Shown here one piece after another: positions 1 to 10,930 of a DNA stretch of 64,000 nucleotides. Source of the stretch: Hyperoodon ampullatus (taxonomy: Eukaryota > Chordata > Mammalia > Artiodactyla > Ziphiidae); contig OX457061.1 of the NCBI GenBank assembly GCA_949752795.1, positions 38,348,338-38,412,337 of the forward strand, in the 5' to 3' direction. Both the position numbers and the translations under genes were made by a program. Positions within the stretch are counted from its first letter, which is position 1; every line of letters begins with the position of its first letter. Under the pieces are notes generated by a model that worked only from the letters and a program-made list of their open reading frames with translations, was not told where the DNA came from and searched no databases.

Positions 1-85
1 TCAAAGTGTAAGGGAATAAATTTCTGTTGTTTTAAACCACAAAGTTTGTGGTAATTTGTTATAGTGGCAATAGAGAACTAATATG
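1..85 (+). mobile_element. 3' end of an MLT1-like (ERVL-MaLR) LTR
   Basis: The stretch AATAAATTTCTGTTGTTTTA followed by a 'CACAAAGTTTGTGGTAATTTGTTATAG'-type tail ending near 'GAGAACTAATA' matches the conserved 3' end of MLT1-class LTRs. AATAAA is the polyadenylation signal of the LTR. The copy is cut by the window edge. Family assignment is by recognition only. Confidence 0.7.
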
Positions 86-634
86 GTCCCCCAAACCAGG
101 AGACATTGGGACAAAAGAGGCAATGGTGGAACCAAGAGTCAATGAGGCTGAGGTGTCAGGGGTTGAGGATCAACCAGGTCTGAGGAGGACATGTTGGATC
201 CAGAGACTCCAGAGGTCCCCAAGCTGAGAAAGCAGGGTAGTGGTAAGGCTGGGGGTTGAGGGAACTATTTTCAGGGCTGTGGCAGGGAAAGTACAAAATG
301 AGTCTGGATATTTCATGTGTGACAAAAAGTAAATAAATGCTCAAATAATGATGAAGACAACTAAAAAGAATGCAGAAGCCAGCTCAATATGGGGTTAACT
401 GGCCAAAATATAGGAAAAAATTATTGTAAAAATAAATAAATGATAGTAATAGATTACAGACATTAAATCTAATAGGAATCCATGAGTCTATACTGATAAA
501 AATAGATGGATAGATAAATAGGCAGAAAGGGAAATTTCATTGTTATAGTAGAATGATAACCAATAAAGAGAAGAAATGATGGTACTAGAAGATCACCATT
601 TGGCAACCATCTTAGGAGTGATTTATTCAAGTAC
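86..634. other. No gene seen; possible ancient unassigned repeat
   Basis: No supported coding region. The second half (about 390-610) is A-rich and has the texture of a decayed interspersed repeat, with GATAGATAAATAGGCAG and TCACCATTTGGCAACCATC motifs, but I cannot name the family. Confidence 0.4.
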
Positions 635-1074
635 TCTGTGTCTTTGTATCTCAAGTGAGTCTCTTGTAGATAGCATATAGCTGGATCAGGTGTCTTCATC
701 AATTCTGCCAGTCTCTGGCTTTTGATTGGAAAGTTTAAACAATTCACATTTAAATTAATTACTGTTAAAGAGGGGCTTATTTCTGTCATATTGCCCCTTG
801 TTTTCTATATGCCTTATAACCTTGGTCTCTCATTTCCTGCATTACTATTTTCCTTTGTGTTTAGTCTATTTTTTAATTTTATTTATTTATTTTTATTTTT
901 AATTGATTGATTTACAATGTTGTGTTTGTTACAGGTATACAGCAAAGTGAATCAGTAATATTCTTTTTCCTTATAATTTAGTTCAAAATACTGAGTATAG
1001 TTCCCTAGTCTATATTTTGTAGTGGAGTATTTAAATTTCTTTCTCATTTCCTTTTGTATATATTATTTTAAAAA
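635..1074 (-). mobile_element. Old L1 fragment: start of ORF2 and upstream sequence
   Basis: Read on the minus strand, 640-790 encodes LNVNCLNFPIKSQRLAELMK followed by a QETHL motif. This is the beginning of the L1 ORF2 endonuclease domain with a stop soon after. Sequence to the right corresponds to the region just upstream of ORF2. The copy is interrupted at 868-1006 by a short piece of another L1 3' end and stops where the next L1 begins. Confidence 0.75.
868..1006 (-). mobile_element. Short L1 3'-end fragment nested in old L1
   Basis: A T-rich start, then GATTTACAATGTTGTG and a CAGCAAAGTGAATCAG motif, is the reverse complement of the terminal L1 3' UTR. It is flanked by near-identical TAGTCTAT-TTTT sequences (about 862 and 1006), which suggests a severely 5'-truncated insertion with a target-site duplication. 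Confidence 0.65.
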
Positions 1075-4000
1075 GTTTTTTTGTTGAAGTATAGCTGATT
1101 TACAATGTTGTGCCAATCTCTGCTGTGCAGCAAAGTGACTCAATTATACACATACAGACATTCTTTCTTTATATTCTTTTCCATTATACTTTATCACAGG
1201 ATATTGAATATAGCTCCCTGTTCTATACATTAAGACCTTGTTGTTTATGCATTCAAAATATAATAGTTTGCATCTACCAACCCCAAACTCCCAGCCCATC
1301 CCTCTCCCTCCCACCCTCCCCATTGGCAACCACAAGTCTGTTCTCTATGTCTATGTGTCTGTTTCTGTTTTGTAGATAGGTTCATTTGTGCCATATTTTA
1401 GATTCCACATATAAGTGATATCATATGGTATTTATCTTTCTCTTTCTGACTTACTTCACTTAGTATGATAATCTCTAGTTGCATCCATGTTGCTGTGAAT
1501 GGCATTATTTCATTATTTTTTATGGCTGAATAGTATTCCATTGTATATATGTACTACATCTTCTTTATCCATTCATCTGTCAGTGGACATTTAGGTTGTT
1601 TCCATGTTTTGGCTGTTGTGAACAGTGCTGCTATGACCACAGGGGTGTGTGTATCTTTTTGAAATATAGTTTTGTCTGGGTGTATTCCAAGGAGTGGGAT
1701 TGCTGGCTTATATGGTAATTCTATTTTTAATTTTCTAAGGAACATCCATACTGTTTTCCATAGTGGCAGTACAAACTTGCATTCCCACCAACAGTGTAGG
1801 AGTGTTCCCTTTTCTTCACACTCTCTCCAGCATTTGTTATTTGTAGACTTTTTAAATGATGGCCATTCTGACTGGTATGAGGTGGTACCTCATTGTAGTT
1901 TTGATTTGCATTTCTCTAATAACTAGTGATGTTGAGCATCTTTTCATGTGCCTACTGGCCATCTGTATGTCTTCTTTGGAGAAATGTCTATTAAGGTCTT
2001 CTACCCATTTTTTGATTGGGTTGTTTGTTTTTTGTTGTTGAGTTGTATGAGCTGTTTGTATATTTTGGAGATTAAGCCCTTGTCTGTCGCATAACTGGCA
2101 AATATTTTCTCCCATTCTATATGTTGTCTTTTCATTTGTTTTGTTTTGTTTTATTTTGTTTATGGTTTCCTTTGCTGTGCAAAAGCTTGTAAGTTTGATT
2201 ACGTTCCATTTGTTTGTTTGTTTGGTTTTTTATTTCTATTGCCTTGGGAGACTGACTTAAGAAAACATTGGTACGATTTAAGTCAGAGAATGTTGAGCCT
2301 ATGCTCTCTTCTAGGAGTTTTATGGTGTCATGTCTTATGTTTAAGTCTTTAAGCCATTTTGAGTTAATTTTTGTGCATGGTGTGAGGGTGTGTTCTAACT
2401 TCATTGATTTATATGCAGCTGTCCACTTTCCCAGCACCATTTGCTGAAGAGACTGTCTTTTTCCCATTTTATATTCTTGCCTCCTTTGTGGAATATTAAT
2501 TGACCATAGGTGTGTGGGTTTATTTCTGGGCTCTTATTCTGTTCCATCAATCCATATGCCTGTTTTTGTACCAATACCACACTGTTTTGATTACTGTAGC
2601 TTTGTAGTATTGTCTGAAGTCTGGGAGAGTTATGCCTCCTGCTTTATTTTTTTCCTTCAGGATTGCTCTAGCAATTCTGGGTCTTTTATGGTTCCACATA
2701 AATTTTTGGATTATTTGTTCTAGTTCTGTGCGAAAATGTCATGGGTAATTTGATAGGGATCACTTTAAATCTGTAGATTCCTTTGGGTAGTATTGCCATT
2801 TTAATGATATTAATTCTTCCAATCCAAGAGCATAGGATATCTTTCCATTTCTTTGAATCCTCTTTTATTTCCTTTATTAATGTTTTATAGTTCTCAGCAT
2901 ATAAGTCTTTCACTTCCTTGGTCAGGTTTATTCCTATGTTTCTTTTCTTTTTTTTCTTTTTTTGGTGCAATTTTAAAAGGTATTTTTTACATTCCCTTTC
3001 TGGTATTTCATTGTTAGTGTAAAGGAATGCAACCTGTTTCTAAATGTTAATCTTGTTTCCTGCTACTTTGTTGAATTCATTTATGAGATCTAGTAGTTTT
3101 TTGTGTAGAGTGCTTAGGGTTTTCTATATATAGTATCATGTCATCTGCATATAGTGACAATTTTACCTCTTTCCTTTCAATTTGGATACGCTTTATTTTT
3201 TTCTTGTCTGATTGCTGTGTCTAGGACTTCCAATACTATGTTGAAGAGAAGTGGTGAGAGTGGATATCCTTGTCTTGTTCCATATTTTAGTTGGATGGCT
3301 TTCAGCTTTTCACCATTGAGTATTATATTGGCTGTGGGTTTGTCATAAATGGCTTTTATTATGTTGAGATATGTTCCCTCTATTCCCACTTTGGTAAGAG
3401 TTTATATCATGAATGGATGTTGAATTTGGTCAAATGCTTTTACATTGATTGATTTTCTTATATTGAACCATCCTGGGATGAATCCCACTTGGTCATGGTG
3501 CATGATCTTTTTATGTGTTGTTGGAATCAGTTTGCTAATATTTTGTTGAGAATTTTTGCATCTATATTCATCAAAGATATTGGCCTGCAATTTTCTTTTG
3601 TGGTGGTGTCTTTGGTTTTGGTATCAGTGTGATGGTGGCTTCATAGAATGTCTTTGGAAGTGTTCCCCCCTCTTCAATCTTTTGGAAGAGTTTGAGAAGA
3701 ATCGGTATATATTCTTCTTTGTATGTTTGGTAGAGTTTGCCTGTGAAGCCATCTGGTCCTGGACTTTTGTTTGTAGGAAGTTTTTTTTTTATTATTACGG
3801 ATTCTATTTCACTTCTAGTGATCGATTTGTTCAAATTATCTATTTCTTCTTTTTTAATTTAATTTATTTTTTGTACAGCAAGTTCTTATTAGTTATCTAT
3901 TTTATACATATTAGTGTATATATGCCAACCCCAGTCTCCCAATTCATCCCACCACCACCACCATCCCCCAACTTTCCCCCATTTGTGTCCATACATTTGT

Positions 4001-5001
4001 TCTCTACATCTGTGTATCTATTTCTGCCTTGTAAACTGGTTCATCTGTACCATTTCTCTAGATTCCACATACATGCATTAATATACAATATTGTTTTTCT
4101 CTTTTTGACATACTTCACTCTGTATGACAGTCTCTAGGTCCATCCACATCTCTAAAAATGACCAAATTTCATTCCTTTTTATGGCTGAGTAATACTCCAT
4201 TGTATATATGTACCACATCTTCTTTATCCACTTGTCTGTCCATGGGCATTTTGGTTGCTTCCATGATCTGGTTATTGTAAATAGTGCTGAAATGAACACT
4301 ATGGTGCATGTGTCTTTTTGAATTATGGTTTTCTATCTATTTTTCCTTGATTCAATTTTGGAGGTCTGTATGTTTCTAGAAAGTTGTCCATTTCTTCTAG
4401 GTTGTCAAATTTGTTGGCATATAATTGTTCATATTATTGTCGTATGGTTTTTTGTATTTATGCAGTATCAGTTGATATTTCTCCTTTTTCATGTCTTATT
4501 TTTTTTATTTGGGTTGTCTCTTTTTTCTTCTTGGTGAGCCTGGCCAGAAGTTTGTCAATTTTGTTTACCCTTTCTGTTCTTGGGTTTTTAATTCTTTTTC
4601 TATTGTTTTATTTAATCTCTATTTTATTTATTTCCTCCCTGATCTTAATTATTTCCTTCCCTCTACTGACTTTAGGTTTTGTTTGTTCTTCTTTTTCTAA
4701 TACTTTTAGGTGGTATATTAGGTTGTTTACTTGAGATTTTTCTTGTTTTTTGATGAAGGCCTGTATCGTTATGAATTTCCCTCTAAGAACTGCTTTTGCT
4801 GCATCCCATAGATTTGGTATGGTTGTGTTTTTATTGTTGTTTGTCTCAAGGTATTTTTAATTTCCTTTTTGATTTCCTCATTGACCCATTGATTTTTTAG
4901 TAGCATGTTATTTAGTCTCCATATAATTTTTTTTCTCATTTCTTTTCCTGTGGTTGATTTCTAGTTTCATGCCATTGTGGTCAAAGAAGATGCTTGAAAT
5001 A
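1075..5001 (-). mobile_element. L1 element, 3' end through most of ORF2, interrupted
   Basis: The minus strand starts in the L1 3' UTR near 1075 and runs 3'-to-5' through ORF2 until about 5001. Decayed ORF2 blocks can be read at 1554-1745 ([17 protein letters not shown]), 1852-2115, 2132-2467, 2686-2970, 3177-3389 (the reverse-transcriptase stretch [20 protein letters not shown]), and 3571-3834 ([15 protein letters not shown]). Frameshifts and stops separate the blocks, so it is dead. Coverage continues after 4332 into the endonuclease part and is lost where a mariner-like scrap and a retroviral remnant begin. A second L1 lies inside it at 3850-4331. Confidence 0.88.
3850..4331 (-). mobile_element. 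5'-truncated L1 inserted into another L1
   Basis: A complete L1 3' end with T-rich tail at 3850-3875, the C-rich 3' UTR tract (about 3949-3980) and the C-terminal ORF2 codons (SALFTITRSWKQPKCPWTDK on the minus strand, 4078-4299). The host ORF2 reading stops at about 3849 and resumes at 4332. TATCTATTTCTTC to the left and TATCTATTTTTCC to the right look like the target-site duplication. Confidence 0.85.
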
Positions 5002-5031
5002 TTTAGGGTGGCCAAAAAGTTCGTTTTGGTT
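5002..5031 (+). mobile_element. Mariner-like terminal inverted repeat scrap
   Basis: GGTGGCCAAAAAGTTCGTTT within 5002-5031 closely resembles the terminal inverted repeat of the mariner elements found in cetartiodactyl genomes. Only about 30 bases are present, with no transposase and no partner repeat nearby. It sits exactly at the junction between L1 and retroviral sequence. Chance similarity cannot be excluded at this length. Confidence 0.45.
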
Positions 5032-6000
5032 TCTTCCTTCTGAGAGACAATTACTAGCTTGCTCTTGGACATTACTTGAAACTGACCCTATTACTGACAG
5101 ACATAAAATAATTTTGAAAACTGAAATATTCCTATTATCTTGGGTGATGGATGGCAGTGCTCCCAAAGAGTTCTGTACTAAAATGGAAATAGGTTGTACA
5201 AGAACATGCTATTAAGGGAATGCAAAGAGGTCTTCCTTATATTTACAAGAAGATAGCCTCTTTTCCCTAGGACCAAACTTGGAATCACTAGAGGAGCTTC
5301 CAGATCCTTATGTCAACTGGACAGTACCCTATAAACAGCTCTCTATAGACTAACAACTGCTTGATTTATGAATGTGAGTTCCAAAGTTAATGGATGACAC
5401 CCTGCTTGGAAAGCTATAACAGTAGGACTGACTGATGGAAAAACTCTGATTGAAAAATGTAAAAACAAATCAGCTCAGTGGGCTGAATTGTGTGCTAGTC
5501 TCCCTTAGTTTGGGTTTTTACCAACTCATGGGTGGTGGCTAATGGTATGACTGTATAGTTAAGACAGATGTGCAATAGAAAATTGGGCTATTAAAGGGAT
5601 GCCTATATGGGTCATGGCATTATGGAAATTACTTAGGAGGATTTAAGAGGTGCATTAAAATGACCTGTCAAAACCCATCAGAAGAATCTTTACAGGATCA
5701 GAAAGTGATTGGAACTCTCAAATAGATATCCTGGTGAGCTCACCTGAGGTGGCCCACCTGAATGCATGAAATAAAGGGACATGGGGGAACAGCAGCAGTG
5801 CAGAGATGGCTATAGAGCAGATTCCCTGGAGGCAGGCCCCACACATAGCAGGAAAGCATACTACATTGGACTGATGCCAGTAGCCCTGGGTGTCTATGAC
5901 TATACAACTCTTCCCTACAACACCTCAACTTTTCTTGTTCCTATCTGATACAGCGACTCTGGAGCCAGGGCTGCAACTGTGGGTGCTGGAAGCAGGGATG
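5032..6000 (+). mobile_element. ERV-L-type endogenous retrovirus pol remnant
   Basis: Plus-strand translation at 5034-5215 gives SERQLLACSWTLLETDPITD and continues without a stop to about 5212. This is the end of the reverse transcriptase/connection region typical of class III (ERV-L) elements. About 5440-5640, in shifting frames, shows an RNase H-like KSAQWAELC block and a W..ANGMTVW-like block. Near 5764-5815 a GHGG motif resembles the zinc-binding start of integrase. Stops and frame changes occur throughout, so the element is dead. No LTR of its own is recognised on the left side. Confidence 0.7.
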
Positions 6001-6504
6001 ATTCCTAAGCAAGAATATAACTATACCTTTATACTTTTATTTCAGTATTCCTAAGGGCCTGATTGAGTGGATTGTGCCTTCACTCTATCTGGCAAAATTG
6101 GGGCTTACCATGGGGTGCACAGATCCTGGTAGACTGATCATTGTGTAACTATAAATCTTACTGATCAAATGTTCAGAAAAGTTCCTGGTTATTGTGGACA
6201 AAGCATATCAGTGGCATACCTGACGTGCCAGTTTGTTGGGCACAAATGCATATCACCCTTGAGTTTGTGCAGGGAAATGATTAAATAGAATAGAAAATTA
6301 CAATGTGTTTCTGCTTAAATTAAAACCATAGCCATTACATGATGGGTCTGAAGTTCCCTGATGAAAGCCCCACCCTAAGACAAGGAAGGCTGTGGGAGGC
6401 TTTATGGCATACCCAAACTAAATTACATTTAGGTATGACTACCACTCTTGTAACCCTAGTATGGAAGATGTAACCTGTTTTGGTACAAAACATATATCCT
6501 AACC
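6001..6504 (+). other. No gene seen; possible continuation of the ERV remnant
   Basis: Reading frames are short and broken. The region keeps the same orientation and composition as the pol remnant before it and may be downstream retroviral sequence, but I could not recognise a domain. Confidence 0.35.
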
Positions 6505-6668
6505 ACACTCAAGGAAGGATCCTCCCCAGAGCCTACAGAGAAAGAACTGTCTTGCTGATACCTTGATTTCAGATTTCTAGCCTCCAGATGATAAGAAAAT
6601 AAATTTCTGTTGTTTTTAAGCTACCTGGTTTGTGGCAGGTTGTTATGGAAGCCCTAGGAAACAGAGTC
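6505..6668 (+). mobile_element. 3' part of an MLT1-like LTR
   Basis: TTCTAGCCTCCAGATGATAA, then AATAAATTTCTGTTG and a 'CTACCTGGTTTGTGG' tail ending in CCCTAGGAAAC, is the characteristic 3' end of MLT1-class MaLR LTRs. Only about the last 160 bases are recognisable. Confidence 0.75.
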
Positions 6669-7739
6669 AGGAAAACTCAACAAGTAATTCTGGATAATAC
6701 TAGGACCGAGTGTTGAGAAAGTGTTCATACCCTGGTCCACCAGGACTTTTGGACTATTTTAATACAGATGAAGGCTTAAAATACCACAGGGCAATGGTCC
6801 TCCATCCTAGCTACTAAGACTCAAGGGGCATACCTATGGAAATGTTATGGACCTCCAAGTATGGAAATTCTTAGGGATATTTGTAATTTACAATGATGCA
6901 CTGACGGCTCTTTCCCTGAGGATAGATCAGAATAAGATATCCTGTAGTACAGTTAGCAGGGAAAGGAACTATTCTGGATACCACTTGTGTCCCTGTAAGA
7001 GGGCAGTGAGCCCTGCTATGTAACAACACACAATAGAAACCACTACACGCCTATAAATTGAAGTAGGGCAACAAGCTTCATCCCCAACTGACTTGGAACC
7101 CAGAAATAACTGAGTCACGGCTAATTGTAATGACACCTGTCCATAATATCTGGTATATGGGCATGGACCAATTTTCTTAAGGAGGTATAGCAAATACAAC
7201 TGAAATTCATACTGATTTGTTCTGTAATTGAATTGTACCATAACTATACTGCAATATAGTAACACTGGCATTGTTGGTAAGATTCAACTACCATATGTTA
7301 TGTGATAATACTGATATTGATGATTGAATGTATTGAAGGTTGAGTTAAATCCTCCCCATTCAGTGATCGTGTGGCTAAGAAATAACATGCAGTGTATTTG
7401 GTATATAAGTAAAGGTTCATTCCATGGTTGCTATTATTATGGGAGAATTTCATACTTCAAGTATGTATAATGAGCAAAAGACATGGGTTAAGGACGTTGA
7501 AGATGGACTCCAAGAGAACCAGAGAAAAGCTATCCTGAGAAAGAGCTCCAGAAATCTACATAGTGATTCCCAAGAGGCTGTTGCTGAGTACTAAAACATG
7601 CATGCATAGGATGAAGCTACATTAAGAGTAGGAAAAGAATGGCAGCAAAGTTGTAATCTGAACAGTTCTCAGAGTTCACACAGAAATAAAAGATGTTTGC
7701 ATTCTGACCAGCTAGTGTGGAGAGCTCGCTGAATACCTG
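6669..7739. other. No gene seen; decayed sequence, perhaps retroviral
   Basis: No domain can be recognised. The 100-codon minus-strand frame at 6969-7271 has no similarity I know of and no supporting features. The region may continue the ERV remnant around the MLT1-like LTR, but this is inference from position only. Confidence 0.3.
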
Positions 7740-7934
7740 CAGCTCAATAAAGACCCCAGAATTGTCACTCCATAATAGAATTAACCTAGCTCACAAGAAA
7801 TACTGTTCTAAACCTGTCCTAACAATGCTTAATCCAGAACAAAATCCAAAATTCTTTGAAGGAAACTAACAAATTAAGCATTCAACAACATAACATCATG
7901 ATTTCCACCATCCAGTCAAAAACTACTAGACATG

Positions 7935-8150
7935 GGGCTTCCCTGGTGGCGCAGTGGTTGAGAGTCCGCCTGCTGATGCAGGGGATATGGGCTCGTGCCC
8001 TGGTCTGGGAAGATCCCACATGCCGTGGAGCGGCTGGGCCCGTGAACCATGGCCGCTGAGCCTGCACGTCTGGAGCCTGTGTTCCACAACGGGAGAGGCC
8101 ACAACAGTGAGAGGCCCGTGTACCGCAAAAACAAAACAAAACAAAACAAC
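7935..8150 (+). mobile_element. Short CHR SINE (CHRS)
   Basis: Begins GGGCTTCCCTGGTGGCGCAG, contains a B-box-like CTCGTGCCCTGG and ends TACCGCAAAAACAAAAC. The tRNA-like head holds RNA polymerase III promoter boxes. Target-site duplications AAAAACTACTAGACATG (7918-7934) and AAAAAACTACTAGATATG (about 8152-8169) flank it, differing by one substitution. Confidence 0.95.
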
Positions 8151-8836
8151 AAAAAAACTACTAGATATGAAAGAAGCACGATTACAATCAGGTGAAATGA
8201 ACAGTTAATAGAAGAAAAGATAATGAAATTAGCAGACAAGAATGTTAAAACGACTACTATAAATATGTTTAATAAGCTTATAAAGTTAGAGGAATATGTG
8301 AATATAATGGAGAGATAAATTGAAGACATAGTAAAATAATCAAATAAAATTTGGGGAGCATAAAAATAGTGAATGATTTTAGCAGATTACACAGTTCAGA
8401 AAGTAAGATATTGATTTTGAAAGCAAAGAAATAGAAATTATCCAAAATGAAGCACAGAGATCAAGAAAACAACAATAACCTGGGAGACAATATCAAGTGG
8501 TCTAAGATGAATTGGAATTCCAGGAAAGAAGGAGGCATCAGATATTTGGAAGAAGGATGGCTGATTATTTTCCAAATTAGAAGAAAACTATAAATCCACA
8601 GACCCAGCTACTTCAGAGAACTCAGAGTAAAAACAAGGAAAGTTTAGCTATGTTCATCAAATCAATTTTTGAAAAGAAATGATAAAGAGACAGATTTATA
8701 AAGTGGTCAGAGAAAGAAGACTCATTAAAAACAGGAACAAAGAATTCCCAGACTTATCATCAGAAATTATGAAAGCAATAATATAACTGGAAGACATCTT
8801 TAACGTACTGAAAGAAACTGTCAGACTAGAATTTTA

Positions 8837-9055
8837 TTTTATTTTATTTTATTTTTTTCCCCTGGTACGCGGGCCTCTCACTGTTGTGGCCTCTCCCGTT
8901 GCGGAGCACAGGCTCCAGACAGGCAGGCTCAGCGGCCATGGCTCACGGGCCCAGCCACTCCGCGGCATGTGGGATCTTCCCGGACCGGGGCACGAACCCA
9001 TGTCCCCTGCATCGGCAGGCGGAGTCTCAACCACTGCGCCACCAGGGAAGCCCCT
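8837..9055 (-). mobile_element. Short CHR SINE (CHRS), minus strand
   Basis: T-rich tail with repeated TTTTA units at 8837-8860 and the tRNA-like head at the right end (GCGCCACCAGGGAAGCCCC). Flanked by GACTAGAATTTTA (8824-8836) and AACTAGAATTTTA (9057-9069) target-site duplications. Confidence 0.95.
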
Positions 9056-9105
9056 AAACTAGAATTTTATATCCAGGAAAAAATAGCCTTAAAAATAAAT
9101 GTGCC

Positions 9106-9336
9106 GGGCTTCCCTGGTGGCACAGTGGTTGAGAGTTCGTCTGCCGATGCAGGGGACACGGGTTCATGCCCCCGTCTGGGAGAATCCCACATGCCGTGGA
9201 GCGGCTGCACCCATGAGACATGGCTGCTAAGCCTGCGCGTCCGGAGCCTGTGCTCCGTAATGGGAGAGGCCACAACAGTGAGAGGCCCGCGTACCGCAAA
9301 AAAAAAAAAATAAAAATAAAAATAAATAAATAAATG
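9106..9336 (+). mobile_element. Short CHR SINE (CHRS)
   Basis: Full short-form copy beginning GGGCTTCCCTGGTGGCACAG, ending in an A-rich tail with AAATA units. AAAAATAAATGTGCC before and AATAAATAAATGGCC after are probable target-site duplications. It lies about 50 bases from the preceding SINE in the opposite orientation. Confidence 0.93.
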
Positions 9337-9358
9337 GCCAATGCTCTGAGAGATTATG

Positions 9359-10054
9359 CCTCCAGTCAAGATGGAGTAACAGGAACTTCTTTTACTGTCC
9401 TGCCTGAAACAACAATAAAAAAAATGGATTTTTCACAAACATCTGGATATTAGGCAATGAAGAACAGGGATTCTTGAGGGAAAGGAAGCAAACAAAAACC
9501 TATGATTGCCTCATTTTTCTGCCTTAAGTGAGATTCTAGTATGAAGCACAGAAAAGAAGTGAGAACTAAGCAGACTTCCTGAGTTGAAGAGATGGAACTG
9601 GGAGTCAGATGTGATCAAGGCAACAAGTGTTCAGAGGAGTACTAAAGAAGAGAGAGCTGCAGAGTGTGGGAATCCTAAAGATCTGCAGAATGTCACCTTT
9701 GAGTGTTAACCAGAGTACTGATCAGCATATGAGAAACTACCTGAAGCTTGGGGGAAAATATCCAAAGGATTGGAGGGACCTGTGCCCAGCACTCACACGG
9801 GGCCAGGAACAATACCTGCTCCCACCAGCCAGATTGGAAAAACTCATAATTCATGGTGTATTGGTTAGACTACTCAGAAATGTCTTGCCTTAGTAGTGGG
9901 AACAGGGGACTAGTCAGCAAAATGTGTGATGCTCTGAATTCTCCTAACAAATTATAATTTAAAACTGAGCAGAGACATTAGCAATTACACACTGTAAGAG
10001 AGAAAGACTCTCCAGATTTAGTCCAGGAAAATTATTAAACAAACAAGCAACAAC
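9359..10054 (+). mobile_element. Old L1M/HAL1 5' UTR, copy 2
   Basis: CCTCCAGTCAAGATGGAGTA near 9360 has the form of an L1-family 5' terminus, with the CAAGATGG core that binds YY1 in L1 promoters. The following 700 bases have no long open frame. ORF1-type sequence of the same orientation resumes at about 10930 after an LTR and a SINE, and ends at 19470 after the larger insertions. Confidence 0.55.
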
Positions 10055-10779
10055 TGAGGCAGGAAGTAGATGGGCTCCAGGTTAGGCATTTACAAATGGC
10101 CTCCTGTTTACATTTCATAGGGCAGGAAAAAGTGGGCTTCAGACCTGACACAACTAGTCTCCTGTTTACATTTCCTGAGACAGTAGTTAGATGGGCTCCA
10201 GGTTAGACATCTACAATCAGTCTCCTGTTTACTCTCTGAAATGGGAGCTACAACAGGGACAGGGTAAATAGCCAAGTTTTGTCTCTTGTGGATGCCTTCA
10301 GATAACAGCCATGGCAAGAACAAAGAGGGGCAAAACCTTGTTTGAGTAAAGGATCAAAGGATCTTTGCTTACCCCCTCCTTGGGGCAAGGGAGACACTAC
10401 ACATGCACAGAAAGCTTCCTTGGGGGTCAAAAGTCAGGAGACAATGCCAGACCATAATGCGTCTTGCTTTCCCCAGACTCCTTTGCATCAAGATCCATCT
10501 TGGCTGAGAGGTGTGCACCTAAGGGGAGGGTCCTGAGACAAATTAGCCAGGGGGAACAAAGCAAGATGATTGGCCAGAAGAAAGACAAAGACCCAGAAAA
10601 CTACCCCCTTATAAAGGATTTAAACTTCCCAAAGGCACAACTCTCTCTCTCTGACTTTGCCCATGCATCTTTCTGTATATACTTTGATTTTCCAATAAAC
10701 TTTTTACTTTTCTCTTTACCTTCTGCCTCCTCACCTGAATTCTTTCCACAAGGCAGGCAAGAACTGGGGGTTTAGGCAC
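10055..10779 (+). mobile_element. Solo LTR of an endogenous retrovirus
   Basis: About 725 bases starting TGAGGCAGG. The U3 part holds three diverged repeats of about 60 bases, each containing a GGGCTCCAGGTTAG-like and a CTCCTGTTTAC block (10068-10240). A TATA-like CTTATAAAGG lies at 10608 and AATAAAC, a polyadenylation signal, at 10696, followed by a C/T-rich U5. No internal retroviral genes adjoin it, so it is a solo LTR. The family is not assigned; boundaries are estimated. Confidence 0.75.
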
Positions 10780-10785
10780 TAGCCA

Positions 10786-10930
10786 CTGGCCTCTGTGGTC
10801 TAGCAGTTAGGACTCCTGGCCCAGGAACTAAGATCTTCCTTCCAGCTACTGCTCACTGCTGCTTAATGCAAGCTGCTGCTTACTGCTGCATGCATCTGAA
10901 ATCACAACAACAAAGCAGCAATAACAACAT
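10786..10930 (+). mobile_element. Possible older tRNA-derived SINE
   Basis: GGCCTCTGTGGTCTAGCAGT resembles a tRNA-like SINE head and the segment ends in an A-rich CAACAACAAAGCAGCAATAA tail. It is too diverged to place in a family. Confidence 0.4.

Larger units (their letters stand above)
7740..9358 (+). mobile_element. HAL1/old L1M ORF1-type sequence, copy 1
   Basis: GGGACAATATCAAGTGGTCT near 8490, followed by sequence of the type found in the middle and end of HAL1 (an ORF1-only L1 relative), identifies this old plus-strand element. It is heavily mutated and has no open frame. Three short CHR SINEs were inserted in it (7935, 8837, 9106), each with recognisable duplications of HAL1 sequence, so its identity reads continuously across the gaps. 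Confidence 0.65.

Noticed and set aside
3556..4137. 193-codon plus-strand frame
   Set aside because: Antisense of L1 ORF2 and of a nested L1 3' UTR; rich in F and Y as expected from the complement of A-rich coding sequence.
6969..7271. 100-codon minus-strand frame
   Set aside because: No domain or motif. A frame of this length in 64 kb is expected by chance.
7935..8010. tRNA gene in the SINE head
   Set aside because: The A and B box similarity comes from the tRNA origin of the CHR SINE. The full cloverleaf is not kept and the sequence recurs thirteen times.
7856..9369. Overlapping frames of 60-137 codons on both strands
   Set aside because: They read through CHR SINEs in several frames at once. 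The same peptide-like text (for example GSCPGPGRSHMP) recurs at every SINE in the window.
9627..10775. Frames of 60-103 codons at 9627-9893 and 10342-10775
   Set aside because: They lie in an old L1 5' UTR and in a solo LTR, neither of which codes for protein.
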